Below are positions 26,201 to 32,512 of a stretch of 38,991 bases of DNA, piece after piece. This DNA is from a virus. The stretch covers positions 1-38,991 of the IMG/VR virus record IMGVR_UViG_3300011013_000035; one strand, 5' to 3'. The stretch's first letter is position 1; each line of letters starts with the position of its first letter. Made by a program: the position numbers and the translations under genes. The notes beneath the pieces are model-generated. The model had not been told where the DNA came from. It saw only the letters and a program-made list of their open reading frames with translations, and searched no databases.

Positions 26201-29200
26201 TATGAAATCAGATGGGCACATTGCCGGGCAATTAATTGGTCACAAAATTAAAATCTCTTCTGATTTTGGAGACGAACAAACGCTTATCCATGAGGTGATC
26301 CACCTTATGGAGAAGGCAGGCATATTTTCTAAGTTAGACCTATCAGTGCTTGACACTGGGCTAAAGAACCGCACAGGGCTTGCTAAAGACGATAAAATTA
26401 CCCTAAGTAAGGACTCCAGAGAAAACAGGGCCAACTACCTGTCAAAGGTGCTTGCCAACCGTAAAATGGACAGGAGCACGCCTCTTGGCCGTGTTGTCCA
26501 AAAGGTTGCGGACTTCATGGATGCGTTACGCAATACAGTAAAAGCAATAGTGACTGGCGAGAAACAGTCAAGCGTCCGTAAACTTGCAAAGGGCATAGAG
26601 ACAGGGGATATTTATAATCGAGAGGGCAAACCAAATACAAGCGCAAACTCACAGTATGAAACCACCGCAGACATGTGGTATTCCCAGATGGAGAACTTTC
26701 TTAGTCAAAAGCTTAATAATGGAAACGCGGAAACAATCAAAAGTCAGCTTCAAAGCTGGGCCAAAAAGGGAAAATTTAAGCAGGAAGAGCTTGAATGGTC
26801 AGGCGTTATGGATTGGTTGAATGATCAGAAGGGTAAAGTTAAGAAGCAGGATGTTCTTGACTTTCTGAATAAAAACCGAGTTCAGATTAAAGAAGTTATG
26901 AGGGGAGCAGATAAATATTCAAAAGAGTTAAAAGCTTTGTCAGATAGGCAATACAACGGGGAAACGCTATCTGAAGAGGAGTTAAACAGATACAGAGAGC
27001 TTTCGAGAAAAGAGACTAAAAAAGATACTAAATTCTCAGAATACACCGAACCAGGCGGAAAGAATTACCGTGAATTGCTGTTGACGTTGCCAACTCCTAT
27101 AAACAAGGGGCAGGAACAATTCAAAGCGTTCCAAGCAAAGATGGAGGAGAAATATGGCGTTTCCGGCGTAGCTATCTGGGACAAAATGAACGATAAAGAG
27201 ACGGCAGAGTTAGACAGGCTTGATAAGGCAGCCTCTGAAACAGCCGCTAATAACTACAAATCCCCCCACTGGGACGAACCCAACACATTTGTAACTGCCA
27301 GGATGTCAGACTATACAGATAGAGACGGAAACAAGGTTCTGGTCCTTCATGAGATGCAGGACGATTGGGCTTCGGATATTCGAAAGAAGGGGGTCAAGAA
27401 AGATTTAACGTATTCTCACAAAAAAGATCCAGAGATGGGTGGATGGTCAGTTTATGATTCAGAAGGTAATAAAGTTTCCGTAAACTCATACCCTACAGAA
27501 AGTGGGGCTATAGAGGCCGCCAAGACTTGGCGGAATGTCCACGGTGCCCCTGGGATTCCAGACTATCCCTTCAAAAACACTTCCTACGACTTAATGCTTC
27601 GTCGTCTTGTAAGATACGCAGCAGAGAACGGATACGATAAGATTGCTTGGTTCCCAGGCAGTACCCACACCAAACGGTGGGGGTCTGAAAAGATTGCTTG
27701 GGAAAAAACAAAGGATGGCTGGGAAGTAGAAGTCAAAGAGCAAGTCTCTGGTCATGCTGGAAATATCGCCGACATAGAAGCTGCCGCCCGTGAAAAAGGT
27801 ATCCTTCTTGAAGAGACCGTCACTGTTAGAAATAAAGCTGAATTAAAAGAAGCTATCCGCACCATAGCCAGGCGGGAAGAAAACTCTTTTTCCAAAGAAA
27901 ACTTTGAAAAGATGTTGGAAGCCAGAACAAATAAAATCTGGGCTCGGATGCAAAAAGAAAACTCCGGAGTGTCTTTCCCACGTAAAGAAAGCTTTGAAAA
28001 CATTTATGATGAACAATTAGTAAATAAAGCCAACAAGTTTTTCAATAAAAAGAAATGGGGTAAAGCGAAAGTCGGGGAAACAGAAATAAAAAAAGGACCC
28101 GAGTTTAAAATAGAAAAAAACGGAAATTTTTATTCTGTGACTGACCCAGATGGCAATATAGTAGTGAAGAATACCACCAAAGAAAAGGCCGAACAATTTT
28201 TGCGCAAACCCATAAAAATTCACACCCTGTCAATAACTCCCCAGATGAAAAAAAAAGCCCTACGGGAAGGAATGCCGCTTTACCAGACCAAACACAGCAA
28301 TGAAACGAATGACAAATACAAAGATTCCGTCTCGACAATAAGCCACGTAATAGACCTGCCGGAGATAGTTGAGCTTGCCAAAGATTTACAGAATGGAAAG
28401 AACCTTAAACTTGTCAACGTCTTGAGAGCAGCCGGGGGTAAAGCTAATGGATCTTTTTCCCCTAATGGAGACGGATCTATCAAAGTTGTCAGGTCTCTTT
28501 TTGAAGACACAGACCAAACCAAAAAAGAAATTGCGTATAATATCGGCAAGATCGTAGACTATTTACCTGACAAAACGCTTGCCCGTGGGAATATTTTGGG
28601 TAGTATTGCTTCTCTTAAAAAATACATGAAGCATACCATCAGCGCATCACCTGACATTCCATCCGAGCTAACACCAAAAGATAGAATACGGCTAAAGCGG
28701 GAAGCCAATAAATTGGTTTCCAAGGAAAAAGACACTTGGATTGATGAAGTTGTCACAAAAAGAATCCCTGTAAAGCCTAAAGATATTCTTGGTATTTGGA
28801 ATAGTTTAGAAGACTCAAAACTGCTTAATAAAAACCTATACGATTATATAGCCAGCCTGAACACTGCTCAGAAAAAAGCGGTTATATCAGCAGCTCTAAG
28901 GGGTGTGGTGAAAGATGATCTTCAACGTTTTTCTGAAATAGTAAACGAGCCTACCGGAAAGAAAATTAAACAAACGCTTTCCGATGAAGAGTTTAAGAAA
29001 AGAGTATCTAAAAAATACGCTGACCTTATCAATAAAGAATTATCAAAACGAAAAATGTTTAGCTTAGAGCAGACAATGAACGAATTGAAAGCGTTTTCCG
29101 AAACCTGGAAGCCATTCGACCCAGCCGCTAACTTTAAGGTCACCAATTATAGATTCTCTCCACGTGAGTTGTATGCTGATGCTTTTAGCGGCCTTGTGAA

Positions 29201-31787
29201 TGCGCCTGGTTTATTGAAAGAAAAAGCGCCGAATTTTTATGAAGGCTTTTTTAATTATCTTAAAAGAAAGCCAGAGGTTGAAGCCAAATGGAAGGAAATA
29301 CAAGATAGAATAGGCAAAGGTTCAGACGAAGTGTCCAACCATCGCATTGATGGGGTTTATGAAATGTTCAGGCGTTCCGCTAACATCCATAAAGGAAAAA
29401 ACCTTGAAAGGAAAGGAAACCTTAAGGGGTTTATTGATGTTCTTGGCAGGGGGATGTGGGATGAAGATTTTCCCATTCAGAAAGAGCTTGCTAAGTTAAC
29501 CAAGAAAGGCGGTGAAGCGGCCGAACATGCCAGAGCAACAAAATGGATGATGGAAACCACAGAATATCTTGCCTCCGAAGTAAACGATATGATGCATGAA
29601 ATAAATAAGAAAGTTCTTGTCCACGCAGAGAGAAACGATATCTCTAACGATGATATTGGCGCTTATTTAATGATGAAGCATATCGAAAAAAATAGAGAAG
29701 GAATTGCAAGCACACGTGGCTTTTATAAAGAAAGCGTCCAAAAAGACTTGAAAACGCTTGAAAAAAGGTTAGGTAAAGAAAAATTCGATACCATTGTAGA
29801 GCTTGCAAAAGAATATCGGAAAATACGTGAGAAAAGAATTATCCCTTTAATCGAAAAATCCGGGCTTGCTACTCCAAATTTTTTAAAAATTATAAAAGAC
29901 CGTACCTTTTATGCCAAAATGTCAGTTATCCATTGGCTTGAAGAGAAATACGGTGGAACGGCAACTGCTACCTTTAAAGCGCAAGTGGGGTCTCTTGAAG
30001 ATATAGACAACCCTTTTGTGGCAACTATGCTACAAGATATAGCCGTAATTAAAGCTGCCCGGCTGAACATGACAAAAACGGAATTAGTTAAGGACTTGGA
30101 GAAATTAGACCTAATCAAAAAAGCACCTGAAGAGTTTACTAAAGGTCTTGGTAAGACAGTAGCTCAGGACCCGAAAGACCCCAGGTTCTCTATGTTTATG
30201 ATACTCCGTGACGGCAAACCGGTTTACTACCATGTGTCTAAAGAAATTGCCGAAGCCTTTGATAAAAGACCGTTTGAAGCAACTCAAATGGCGCAATTCT
30301 GGCATTATGCCTCACAGCCTATCCGTGAAATATTGGTTAACAAAAATCCAATCTGGATGGCACGAAATCCAGGACGTGACTTTCTTTCTACGGTAAAAAA
30401 CAATCCAGAAATCAAACTCCGCCATACGATCCCCCTCCTTAAAGAATACAAGAAGGCGTGGAAAGAAGTTTGGGCGGAAGCGATGAAAGGAGAACGGAGT
30501 AAGTTTATCTCTCAAATGTACCAAAATAAGGAACTCCTTTCAAATAGAGTCTGGGGCGGGAAAGAAGAAAACTACGAAGACGAAATACAACGGATCAGCG
30601 ATAGTTTTGGCTTGTCCGAAAGAGAAGCCCATGACGAACATAAATATAAAAAACAGCTTAAAACCGCTTGGGAATTTTTAGATAATCTTGGCCGGGCTAC
30701 GGAAATTTGGGGGAAAGTCTCAGGGAAAAGATTTTTAATCGAGAACACGAATCTATCAGAAGCAGAAATAGGCCATAGGGTCCGGGGGAGAATCGGAACC
30801 CCCAATGTAAAAGCTCGCCCCGCATGGCAGCAGACCCTTAACAATGTGTTTATGTTCTCAACAGTGGGGAAAGAAGGCATAAGGGCTGCGCTTGAATCGT
30901 ACCGTGAAGACAAGGCAACGTATCTTTGGAAGACGGCCATGATAAACATTCTGCCTAAGGTATTATTAGCAACGGCCGCAAAAGGCTTGTTAGGCGGGTA
31001 CAACAAAGCAATGGTTGATAGGGTCTCCGAATATAATAAATCTCATTATACAGTGATCCCCCTTTTTATCGATAAAAGAGGAAAAGTCCATTACCTTAGA
31101 ATACCCCAGGATTACGAAGGTCAATACTTTGGGTCTATTTTTTGGAAACTTTTGAACCTTAAAGTCTCCGGCCCGCAAGGCGCATTAAACGAATTAGTCC
31201 AAGCACAACCGTATCAATTACATCCACTAATAAGCGTGGGGATGAAACTGGCAGATTATTACTTAAAAGGCCAAGACCCTGTTGACAGCTATCGTGGTGA
31301 ATACATTTTACCAAGACGGGTGTTCAGAGTAGGTGGGGGAAAAGCCGCTTGGGACTTAGGCAAATACGCCTGGAAAAACCTTGGGTTCAGCGTATTTTAT
31401 AACCCTTCATATAGCGATATTGAAAAGCAAAGAACTGATACAGAAAAGTTTTTACGTTCTTTCCCAGGAAATATTCTTGGAACTTTTTATCAAATATCTG
31501 ATTATGGGTTACAGGAACAGCTTCAAGCGGAGTTTGACGCAAGCAGAAAACAACAAGCCAGACAATCTCTTGCGGCTGATAAAAATATAGCGAATATGTC
31601 ACCGCAACAAAAGGTAGCTCTCTATTCAATGGGAGACGCAAACGTAAAAAAGAAACTCATAAAAATATGGCTGAGACAAAAAAACACGGCATACTCTAAC
31701 GCCATGGCAAACGCACGATCTAAGAAAGAAATATGGATGGTCTTACAGCGTATGGCACAAGATCATAGACTACTGAGAGGTAAATAA
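18564..31787 (+). CDS. giant polyvalent virion-associated protein, 4407 aa
   Basis: A single uninterrupted frame of 4407 codons with GGGAGAA before the ATG. Recognisable parts in order: hydrophobic Gly/Ala-rich N-terminal zone (about 239-319); small beta domain (about 579-632); N6-adenine methyltransferase (about 1052-1226); DdrB-like ParB domain and helical tail (about 1352-1757); RadC-type JAB domain (about 1837-1973); degenerate JAB copy (about 2020-2110); ADP-ribosyltransferase-like domain with inserted coiled coil (about 2131-2468); HEVIH zincin (about 2490-2692); conserved phage domain with YRELLLTLP and EMQDDW (about 2702-3241); zincin-like domain with lost HExxH (about 3256-3576); LPD38-like helical C-terminus (about 3594-4407). 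Multi-enzyme polyvalent proteins are known from phages and conjugative elements as proteins delivered with DNA. Position after ejection protein genes supports packaging in the virion. Which domains are active, and against what, is not known. Confidence 0.85.
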   Translation: MKFDVQAALNAGATDDQIAKFVCNKTGYDYKAMKAKGYNPVDIYQTILNQDKPAKPSQPKKEDNRWGITKAASKTIDQLEGAGYTALQNIGDMTGSDSLKAFGEAGAKNHEVVNGELDTTPIDFGKGNSSQTAFDINFAPANTPDTAPIDFGKGNSTLHRNEPRQQGEATPTISQWQPSFLERMAGEAEIGAYKKAIDFNKMIGLGNFKATKDIFVDDPTKTVEMLSKRYGAKTWVGKQVDSFVQSAASLPIDIGSAALTGGAAKVATASTAVADWLSGVSNFVLGSGIQGAVKGYEKNGIMGALTGGTEGSVFARAYEMNPAGIKDSIAKAASKDLGKFVAIGVGQTYYNAAKQGRIPTAQEVNNSVVQSAAMSAAFITLPFIEKATKIPGDKIAIGLLNRRLNKAFSSNNMEEAQEAMNKFFKGTNVSDQAKQEVFDVMAKANGPAKEDSTQKQNLFNDNEDQNAEPANRPVALGGSATSKDIENNVKDSITALGGSEIPPEQPITDNQEPQEQTAPVPPETSPDQGQLGVEGKKENSTETQPAPEQGQSPAEALPAGLTPDIPQGTPAVAPVPQDNLTPGTKITYKTKKGEDTGTIIKTHPTKPTMVYIKKSDGNKTYVFKKSILGVEPGPKVSGTEGAGKASPTPLEIVNTPAEELYKKYPEYGKEVKAEQEKEQAKNKAKSEAARKIDSAVKTLKNEILDWSNRKYKKNDTMVSAGGIKDDLNAGTTSISAANEKRRKRNIQDRKRSILELEKIKKRLENGEDEQKLYGELLDSKYAPLVDFAEKQLSGKKTVAKETTKPQTKSSEKEDKKRQATIKKIRTFATKLKKSNEEKYNQDREENTPRRAQMASNARADASHGIQVAKTMLNIADLLESGYTGPLEKVKTATHVKALESALHLAQYETWKKQGLSYGEQQQRKGEPFSAEDVKHLKFDSSISLPEGGVNTLRKDLRKHSGGKKLASKIHGTELSPDLAKSLVAFEKKIKGKGTRFSLPGTVEDQLKDYNRYKAMGVSNSTELKALAREYIKVREGGIKEDPVKEAERKLIGTKPGVDFFPTPKTIANVLVKRADIQKDDKVLEPSAGKGDIADVIKEKHPDSKLDTVELSPTLNEILKLKKHNVTGSDFLEHTGEYDKIIMNPPFSKGMDVDHVMHAYSLLKPGGKIVAIMSEHPFFASDKKSIAFREWLSDKGTSEKLPEKSFTGKEAFRQTGVNSRVVEIKKPNEGKTETPKQAAQPEEKRTYKPRTWFKLGEEVSWAYKDKTGKSSPLKPNKEVLKETAQKLGITVADAERGLSVYHSGDPSYDENLFKDKKIPIVSVPKPDAHGELKPKQPNKAEQKAKKAPQGEEGTSYLSDGTPIKFKYEVVDLPDLVQSHDVNGTPNPDYTEGKQPRDRSKEAYLLQTDKYAANLAPEAHLGKSPNFATGAPLVSPDSNEIEAGHGRTQAITKAYNNPNNNKGAEYKKWVETNAAKYGIKLDGKISHPVLIRRRITPVDDIKAITEGSNDSITAQMSATEQARVDSGNLTSNDLSLFRPDNDGNINAASNRPFVSRFLKKMTVEEQVHYVGKNGEITKQLVDRIQAAIFQKAYGSDELSGMATEDANPDIKNILNGMTAGAVDFAKARGLNGKVADPIIKDIVDGVLYLRQAQKEYPDLKAGKNATRAQTQLAQALAQQDMFNAKVPKEVEQVASFLADNIRSGKRIGEFLSSVGHYLKKGIADLKQMDAFGTKDTLNSRSLIDTALQQLEDKYDDKQQDLFSRQAIEEPKAAFYGLDNETSDKKGEPEEDSKRSAVETPDKVKEPQNGKARQLDLFEFQAEELQKVKIPGKLQAKQKVSTTRVGRTNLAKDGYIIQSPQDAASFLAHLVLEPQENAYFVALDKNGKVLEVVRHTVGTRGQSLIDPIAAVTPSFRFKNIDKIVFAHNHPSGDMEASSSDKNILSKIKQIASLKNIDILPLIVGDSEFIVFNEQGDTSKVTPIKNTIKKEDIPLSERIFRKRVKKTDKQIMNHKDAQNRLEKEEDGFLLLNSRNQETGFLPFPSGMSQKEITARVLEAVEKTNATSILINNKPPKNASGRLLFLKKLSDALLKNDVKVFDIFSYTKTGTVVNDPQDLTRDAQYNIEDLNKDDVQYQVAYHASPFTWEAEPGFPYGRPRLDKIFSKETVGEGAWVFGAGWYSGESKDAIRSYLKRWQGDSFSVNGVDYKVTTEGIIDVETNEKLKGLEDDTIHSLVANDFDREAAIEDLKYRYRNDKNTDITSAVNLIKNAYIKNAASLYKLDIPDEIIPHLLDWDEPFSEQTEYVKKALQPLMEYLKSTGRYSDDVLDSLWGEQLYGAASEFVINKGTPDSNDEDIVSSRYLASVGIPGDKYLDGESRNLQRIALRDDPLLKAQMEKDKKEILEIKKELEDNKNNSNLLPHFFESRKERIALLNRQILSTKRTLEASKRGDGLTYNYVLWNQKVIDQTVLLKRNEKILERVSSQKKQAGITAPVTLQKVKSYFKSLNLKTGVTPEGHVWVRSKSGLGFTVETVKRFSDKEYEVAINSGAMKSDGHIAGQLIGHKIKISSDFGDEQTLIHEVIHLMEKAGIFSKLDLSVLDTGLKNRTGLAKDDKITLSKDSRENRANYLSKVLANRKMDRSTPLGRVVQKVADFMDALRNTVKAIVTGEKQSSVRKLAKGIETGDIYNREGKPNTSANSQYETTADMWYSQMENFLSQKLNNGNAETIKSQLQSWAKKGKFKQEELEWSGVMDWLNDQKGKVKKQDVLDFLNKNRVQIKEVMRGADKYSKELKALSDRQYNGETLSEEELNRYRELSRKETKKDTKFSEYTEPGGKNYRELLLTLPTPINKGQEQFKAFQAKMEEKYGVSGVAIWDKMNDKETAELDRLDKAASETAANNYKSPHWDEPNTFVTARMSDYTDRDGNKVLVLHEMQDDWASDIRKKGVKKDLTYSHKKDPEMGGWSVYDSEGNKVSVNSYPTESGAIEAAKTWRNVHGAPGIPDYPFKNTSYDLMLRRLVRYAAENGYDKIAWFPGSTHTKRWGSEKIAWEKTKDGWEVEVKEQVSGHAGNIADIEAAAREKGILLEETVTVRNKAELKEAIRTIARREENSFSKENFEKMLEARTNKIWARMQKENSGVSFPRKESFENIYDEQLVNKANKFFNKKKWGKAKVGETEIKKGPEFKIEKNGNFYSVTDPDGNIVVKNTTKEKAEQFLRKPIKIHTLSITPQMKKKALREGMPLYQTKHSNETNDKYKDSVSTISHVIDLPEIVELAKDLQNGKNLKLVNVLRAAGGKANGSFSPNGDGSIKVVRSLFEDTDQTKKEIAYNIGKIVDYLPDKTLARGNILGSIASLKKYMKHTISASPDIPSELTPKDRIRLKREANKLVSKEKDTWIDEVVTKRIPVKPKDILGIWNSLEDSKLLNKNLYDYIASLNTAQKKAVISAALRGVVKDDLQRFSEIVNEPTGKKIKQTLSDEEFKKRVSKKYADLINKELSKRKMFSLEQTMNELKAFSETWKPFDPAANFKVTNYRFSPRELYADAFSGLVNAPGLLKEKAPNFYEGFFNYLKRKPEVEAKWKEIQDRIGKGSDEVSNHRIDGVYEMFRRSANIHKGKNLERKGNLKGFIDVLGRGMWDEDFPIQKELAKLTKKGGEAAEHARATKWMMETTEYLASEVNDMMHEINKKVLVHAERNDISNDDIGAYLMMKHIEKNREGIASTRGFYKESVQKDLKTLEKRLGKEKFDTIVELAKEYRKIREKRIIPLIEKSGLATPNFLKIIKDRTFYAKMSVIHWLEEKYGGTATATFKAQVGSLEDIDNPFVATMLQDIAVIKAARLNMTKTELVKDLEKLDLIKKAPEEFTKGLGKTVAQDPKDPRFSMFMILRDGKPVYYHVSKEIAEAFDKRPFEATQMAQFWHYASQPIREILVNKNPIWMARNPGRDFLSTVKNNPEIKLRHTIPLLKEYKKAWKEVWAEAMKGERSKFISQMYQNKELLSNRVWGGKEENYEDEIQRISDSFGLSEREAHDEHKYKKQLKTAWEFLDNLGRATEIWGKVSGKRFLIENTNLSEAEIGHRVRGRIGTPNVKARPAWQQTLNNVFMFSTVGKEGIRAALESYREDKATYLWKTAMINILPKVLLATAAKGLLGGYNKAMVDRVSEYNKSHYTVIPLFIDKRGKVHYLRIPQDYEGQYFGSIFWKLLNLKVSGPQGALNELVQAQPYQLHPLISVGMKLADYYLKGQDPVDSYRGEYILPRRVFRVGGGKAAWDLGKYAWKNLGFSVFYNPSYSDIEKQRTDTEKFLRSFPGNILGTFYQISDYGLQEQLQAEFDASRKQQARQSLAADKNIANMSPQQKVALYSMGDANVKKKLIKIWLRQKNTAYSNAMANARSKKEIWMVLQRMAQDHRLLRGK
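18922..19024 (+). repeat. pair of 22-nt direct repeats, 81 nt apart
   Basis: An identical 22-nt sequence occurs at 18922-18943 and 19003-19024, encoding PIDFGKG within two similar nonapeptides. The flanking residues differ, so this looks like a retained short peptide motif or a recent duplication whose spacer diverged. Confidence 0.8.
21717..22241 (+). other. N6-adenine DNA methyltransferase domain of the giant protein
   Basis: S-adenosylmethionine-dependent Rossmann methyltransferase: motif I LEPSAGKG (L1083-G1090), an acidic VELSP at the end of the second strand, and catalytic NPPF (N1143-F1146), followed by KPGGKIVAIMS. NPPF marks it as an amino-methyltransferase (N6-adenine likely). The PTP motif (FFPTPKTIA) before motif I is typical of phage polyvalent and TaqI/HemK-like enzymes. 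All key residues appear intact. It could mark incoming phage DNA against restriction; no specificity domain is obvious. Confidence 0.85.
22617..23836 (+). other. DdrB-like ParB domain of the giant protein
   Basis: The signature series VDLPDLVQSHDVNGTPNPDY, QPRDRSKEA, NLAPEAHLGKSPN, GAPLVSPD and EAGHGRTQAI matches the DdrB-ParB domain known from polyvalent proteins of phages and plasmids (P1 DdrB type). The usual GNGR nucleotide-binding-type turn is GHGR here (G1442-R1445). A helical tail to about residue 1757 completes the region. ParB-like domains bind DNA or hydrolyse nucleotides; the role in the DdrB group is linked to DNA restriction defence. Confidence 0.75.
24072..24482 (+). other. RadC-type JAB metalloprotease-fold domain of the giant protein
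   Basis: The strand-helix pattern ENAYFVALDKNGKVLEVVRHTVGT is followed by the complete zinc motif HNHPSGD (H1924, H1926, D1930 region) and SSSDKNILSKI, with final strands LPLIVGDSEFIVF. This is the RadC/JAB fold with its metal ligands intact, including the S-x-D stretch after HNHPSGD. RadC-type domains are frequent in mobile elements and anti-restriction loci; molecular activity is still debated. Confidence 0.8.
24621..24893 (+). other. second, degenerate JAB-like domain of the giant protein
   Basis: Residues about 2020-2110 follow the same order as the preceding JAB domain: DGFLLLNSRNQETGFL (strand pair), KEITARVLEAVEKTNATSILI (helix and strand), then NNKPPKNASG where HNHPSGD is expected (N2067 onward), then a helix LLFLKKLSDALLKNDV and strand KVFDIFSY. 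The histidine and aspartate ligands are missing, so if the relation is correct the domain is catalytically dead. The resemblance is by eye. Confidence 0.5.
24954..25967 (+). other. ADP-ribosyltransferase-like (ART-PolyVal type) domain with inserted coiled coil
   Basis: The block VAYHASPFTW (H2137), KETVGEGAWVFGAGWYSGE (GEG 2166-2168, Y2177), then VSSRYLASVGIPGDKYLDGESR (D2371, E2373) and YNYVLWNQKVID matches the widespread phage ART-like domain (YHGSP, IGTGEGAQAFGWGLYF, GIPGIRYLDGxSR, YNYVVFDD). Between the last two blocks lies a charged coiled coil of about 70 residues (LLKAQMEKDKKEILEIKKE onward), absent from the short family pattern. Members are thought to ADP-ribosylate host targets. Confidence 0.7.
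26031..26639 (+). other. zincin metallopeptidase domain of the giant protein
   Basis: An HEVIH motif (H2576, E2577, H2580) within TLIHEVIHLMEKAGIF marks a zinc metallopeptidase. It is preceded by a strand that reads GHKIKISSDFGDEQ, the typical edge strand before the catalytic helix. A Glu in SRENRANYL (E2620) is the best candidate for the third ligand. The sort of domain called MPTase-PolyVal in polyvalent proteins. It could process the giant protein or attack host proteins; cleavage sites cannot be seen. Confidence 0.7.
26667..28286 (+). other. conserved phage polyvalent domain of unknown function (YRELLLTLP / EMQDDW type)
   Basis: Landmarks in order: WYSQMENFLSQKL, ELEWSGVMDWL, VLDFLNKNRVQI, PGGKNYRELLLTLP, HWDEPNTFVTARMSDYTD, LHEMQDDWASDIRKKG (E2930-W2935), LMLRRLVRYAAENGYDKIAW, then KKWGKAKVG and ITPQMKKKALREGMPLYQ. 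I recall this series from many giant phage proteins, usually with EIQSDW where this has EMQDDW. No activity is known to me. Conserved acids and Trp suggest an enzyme. Confidence 0.6.
28329..29291 (+). other. zincin-like domain with lost HExxH (pseudo-peptidase)
   Basis: The helix expected to carry HEIGHxxDYLPD reads YNIGKIVDYLPDKTLARGN (Y3325, N3326, K3329), so both histidines and the glutamate are replaced, while the following DYLPDKTLARGNILGSIASL and the distal FSPRELYADAFSGL (E3535, the usual third-ligand helix) are kept. I infer a former metallopeptidase retained as a structural or binding domain. Based on remembered consensus of related phage proteins. Confidence 0.5.
29343..31784 (+). 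other. LPD38-like helical C-terminal region of the giant protein
   Basis: About 800 mostly helical residues. The hallmark NPIWMARNPGRD (N3928-D3939) matches the NPxFxxRNxxRD motif of large polyvalent-protein-associated domain 38. A hydrophobic patch (LPKVLLATAAKGLLGGYN, about 4131-4148) follows NNVFMFSTVGKEGIRAAL, and later YTVIPLF and IPQDYEGQYFGSIFW strands appear. Such regions end many phage and plasmid giant proteins and may help packaging or transport across membranes. Confidence 0.65.
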
Positions 31788-31869
31788 CAAACCTTTCTAT
31801 ATAGGAGTATTTGACAACACCGGGCAAGATTATTCTTGACTAAGCAGATATACTTACAAGGAGAATAAA

Positions 31870-32082
31870 TTGAAATGTATCTTTTATGCTTTAAAAATGT
31901 GGCTTGCACGGGGCGGGTACCTATGGGTCAGGAAATCAAAAATTTGCAAGTTTATTCCGCATTTCGGGTGGTCGAAGGGCGTAACAGATGCAGAGCACTG
32001 GCAGCCAGATAAACCTATGCATGGCTGGAAAGTCCTGCTGATAAAATGGTGTGCAAAAGGTGAAGTGAAACCGGGAGATTGA
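31870..32082 (+). CDS. small basic Trp/Cys-containing protein, 70 aa
   Basis: The start is TTG at 31870: it has an AAGGAG (31858-31863) at the right spacing and no ATG fits the frame. The product begins MKCIFYALKMWLARGGYLWVRKSK, is basic, and has several Trp and three Cys. It recalls small conserved podoviral proteins with ARGGYL, RKS and PHF landmarks placed after structural genes; I know no function. It stands alone after an 82-bp gap following the giant gene. Confidence 0.55.
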   Translation: MKCIFYALKMWLARGGYLWVRKSKICKFIPHFGWSKGVTDAEHWQPDKPMHGWKVLLIKWCAKGEVKPGD

Positions 32083-32086
32083 TAAA

Positions 32087-32512
32087 ATGCTTACAGGACT
32101 ACAAGAAGAAATAGACAAATATCAGGAACTCATCGGAGCTTCTAAAAAAGTGATTATGAACAAGCTCAACAACGAGCCGGGACAGGTTGAGACCTGGGTT
32201 GTGAGAGATGATAATGTAAAAGTTCCAAAAGGCGATATGTTGGAGTTAACGTCTGCCGCTTCCCAGGTTAAATTATTCGATTGGATGAAAGCCGAAAGCG
32301 ATGCTGCAAAAGGGTTTTCATTATTTTATTATGCCCATGACCAATTTAAAGTATCAGACCCAGTTTTCCGAGGAACCATTCAACTTTTATGTGATCCACT
32401 TGCAATAATGACAGAACCAGAACGGGATGCAATTCTAAGATTGGGAGAAAGATTGCAGACTCGATCAGAAGAACTCTTTGGAAGAAAGATTACAGAGGAG
32501 GATTTTGAATAA
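32087..32512 (+). CDS. hypothetical protein, 141 aa
   Basis: It starts 4 bp after the previous stop; GGGAG precedes the ATG. An N-terminal helical part (LQEEIDKYQELIGASKKVI) is followed by a mixed middle and a helical C-terminus with DPLAIMTEPERDAILRLGERL. No signal peptide or membrane segment. I do not recognise it. Its stop overlaps the next ATG (TAATG), coupling it to the putative structural protein that follows. Confidence 0.6.
   Translation: MLTGLQEEIDKYQELIGASKKVIMNKLNNEPGQVETWVVRDDNVKVPKGDMLELTSAASQVKLFDWMKAESDAAKGFSLFYYAHDQFKVSDPVFRGTIQLLCDPLAIMTEPERDAILRLGERLQTRSEELFGRKITEEDFE

Noticed and set aside
31811-31854. TTGACA and TTGACT in the gap after the giant gene, possible promoter
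   Set aside because: TTGACA to TATTCT has a 14-bp spacer, and TTGACT to TATACT only 7 bp. No pair with acceptable spacing was found.
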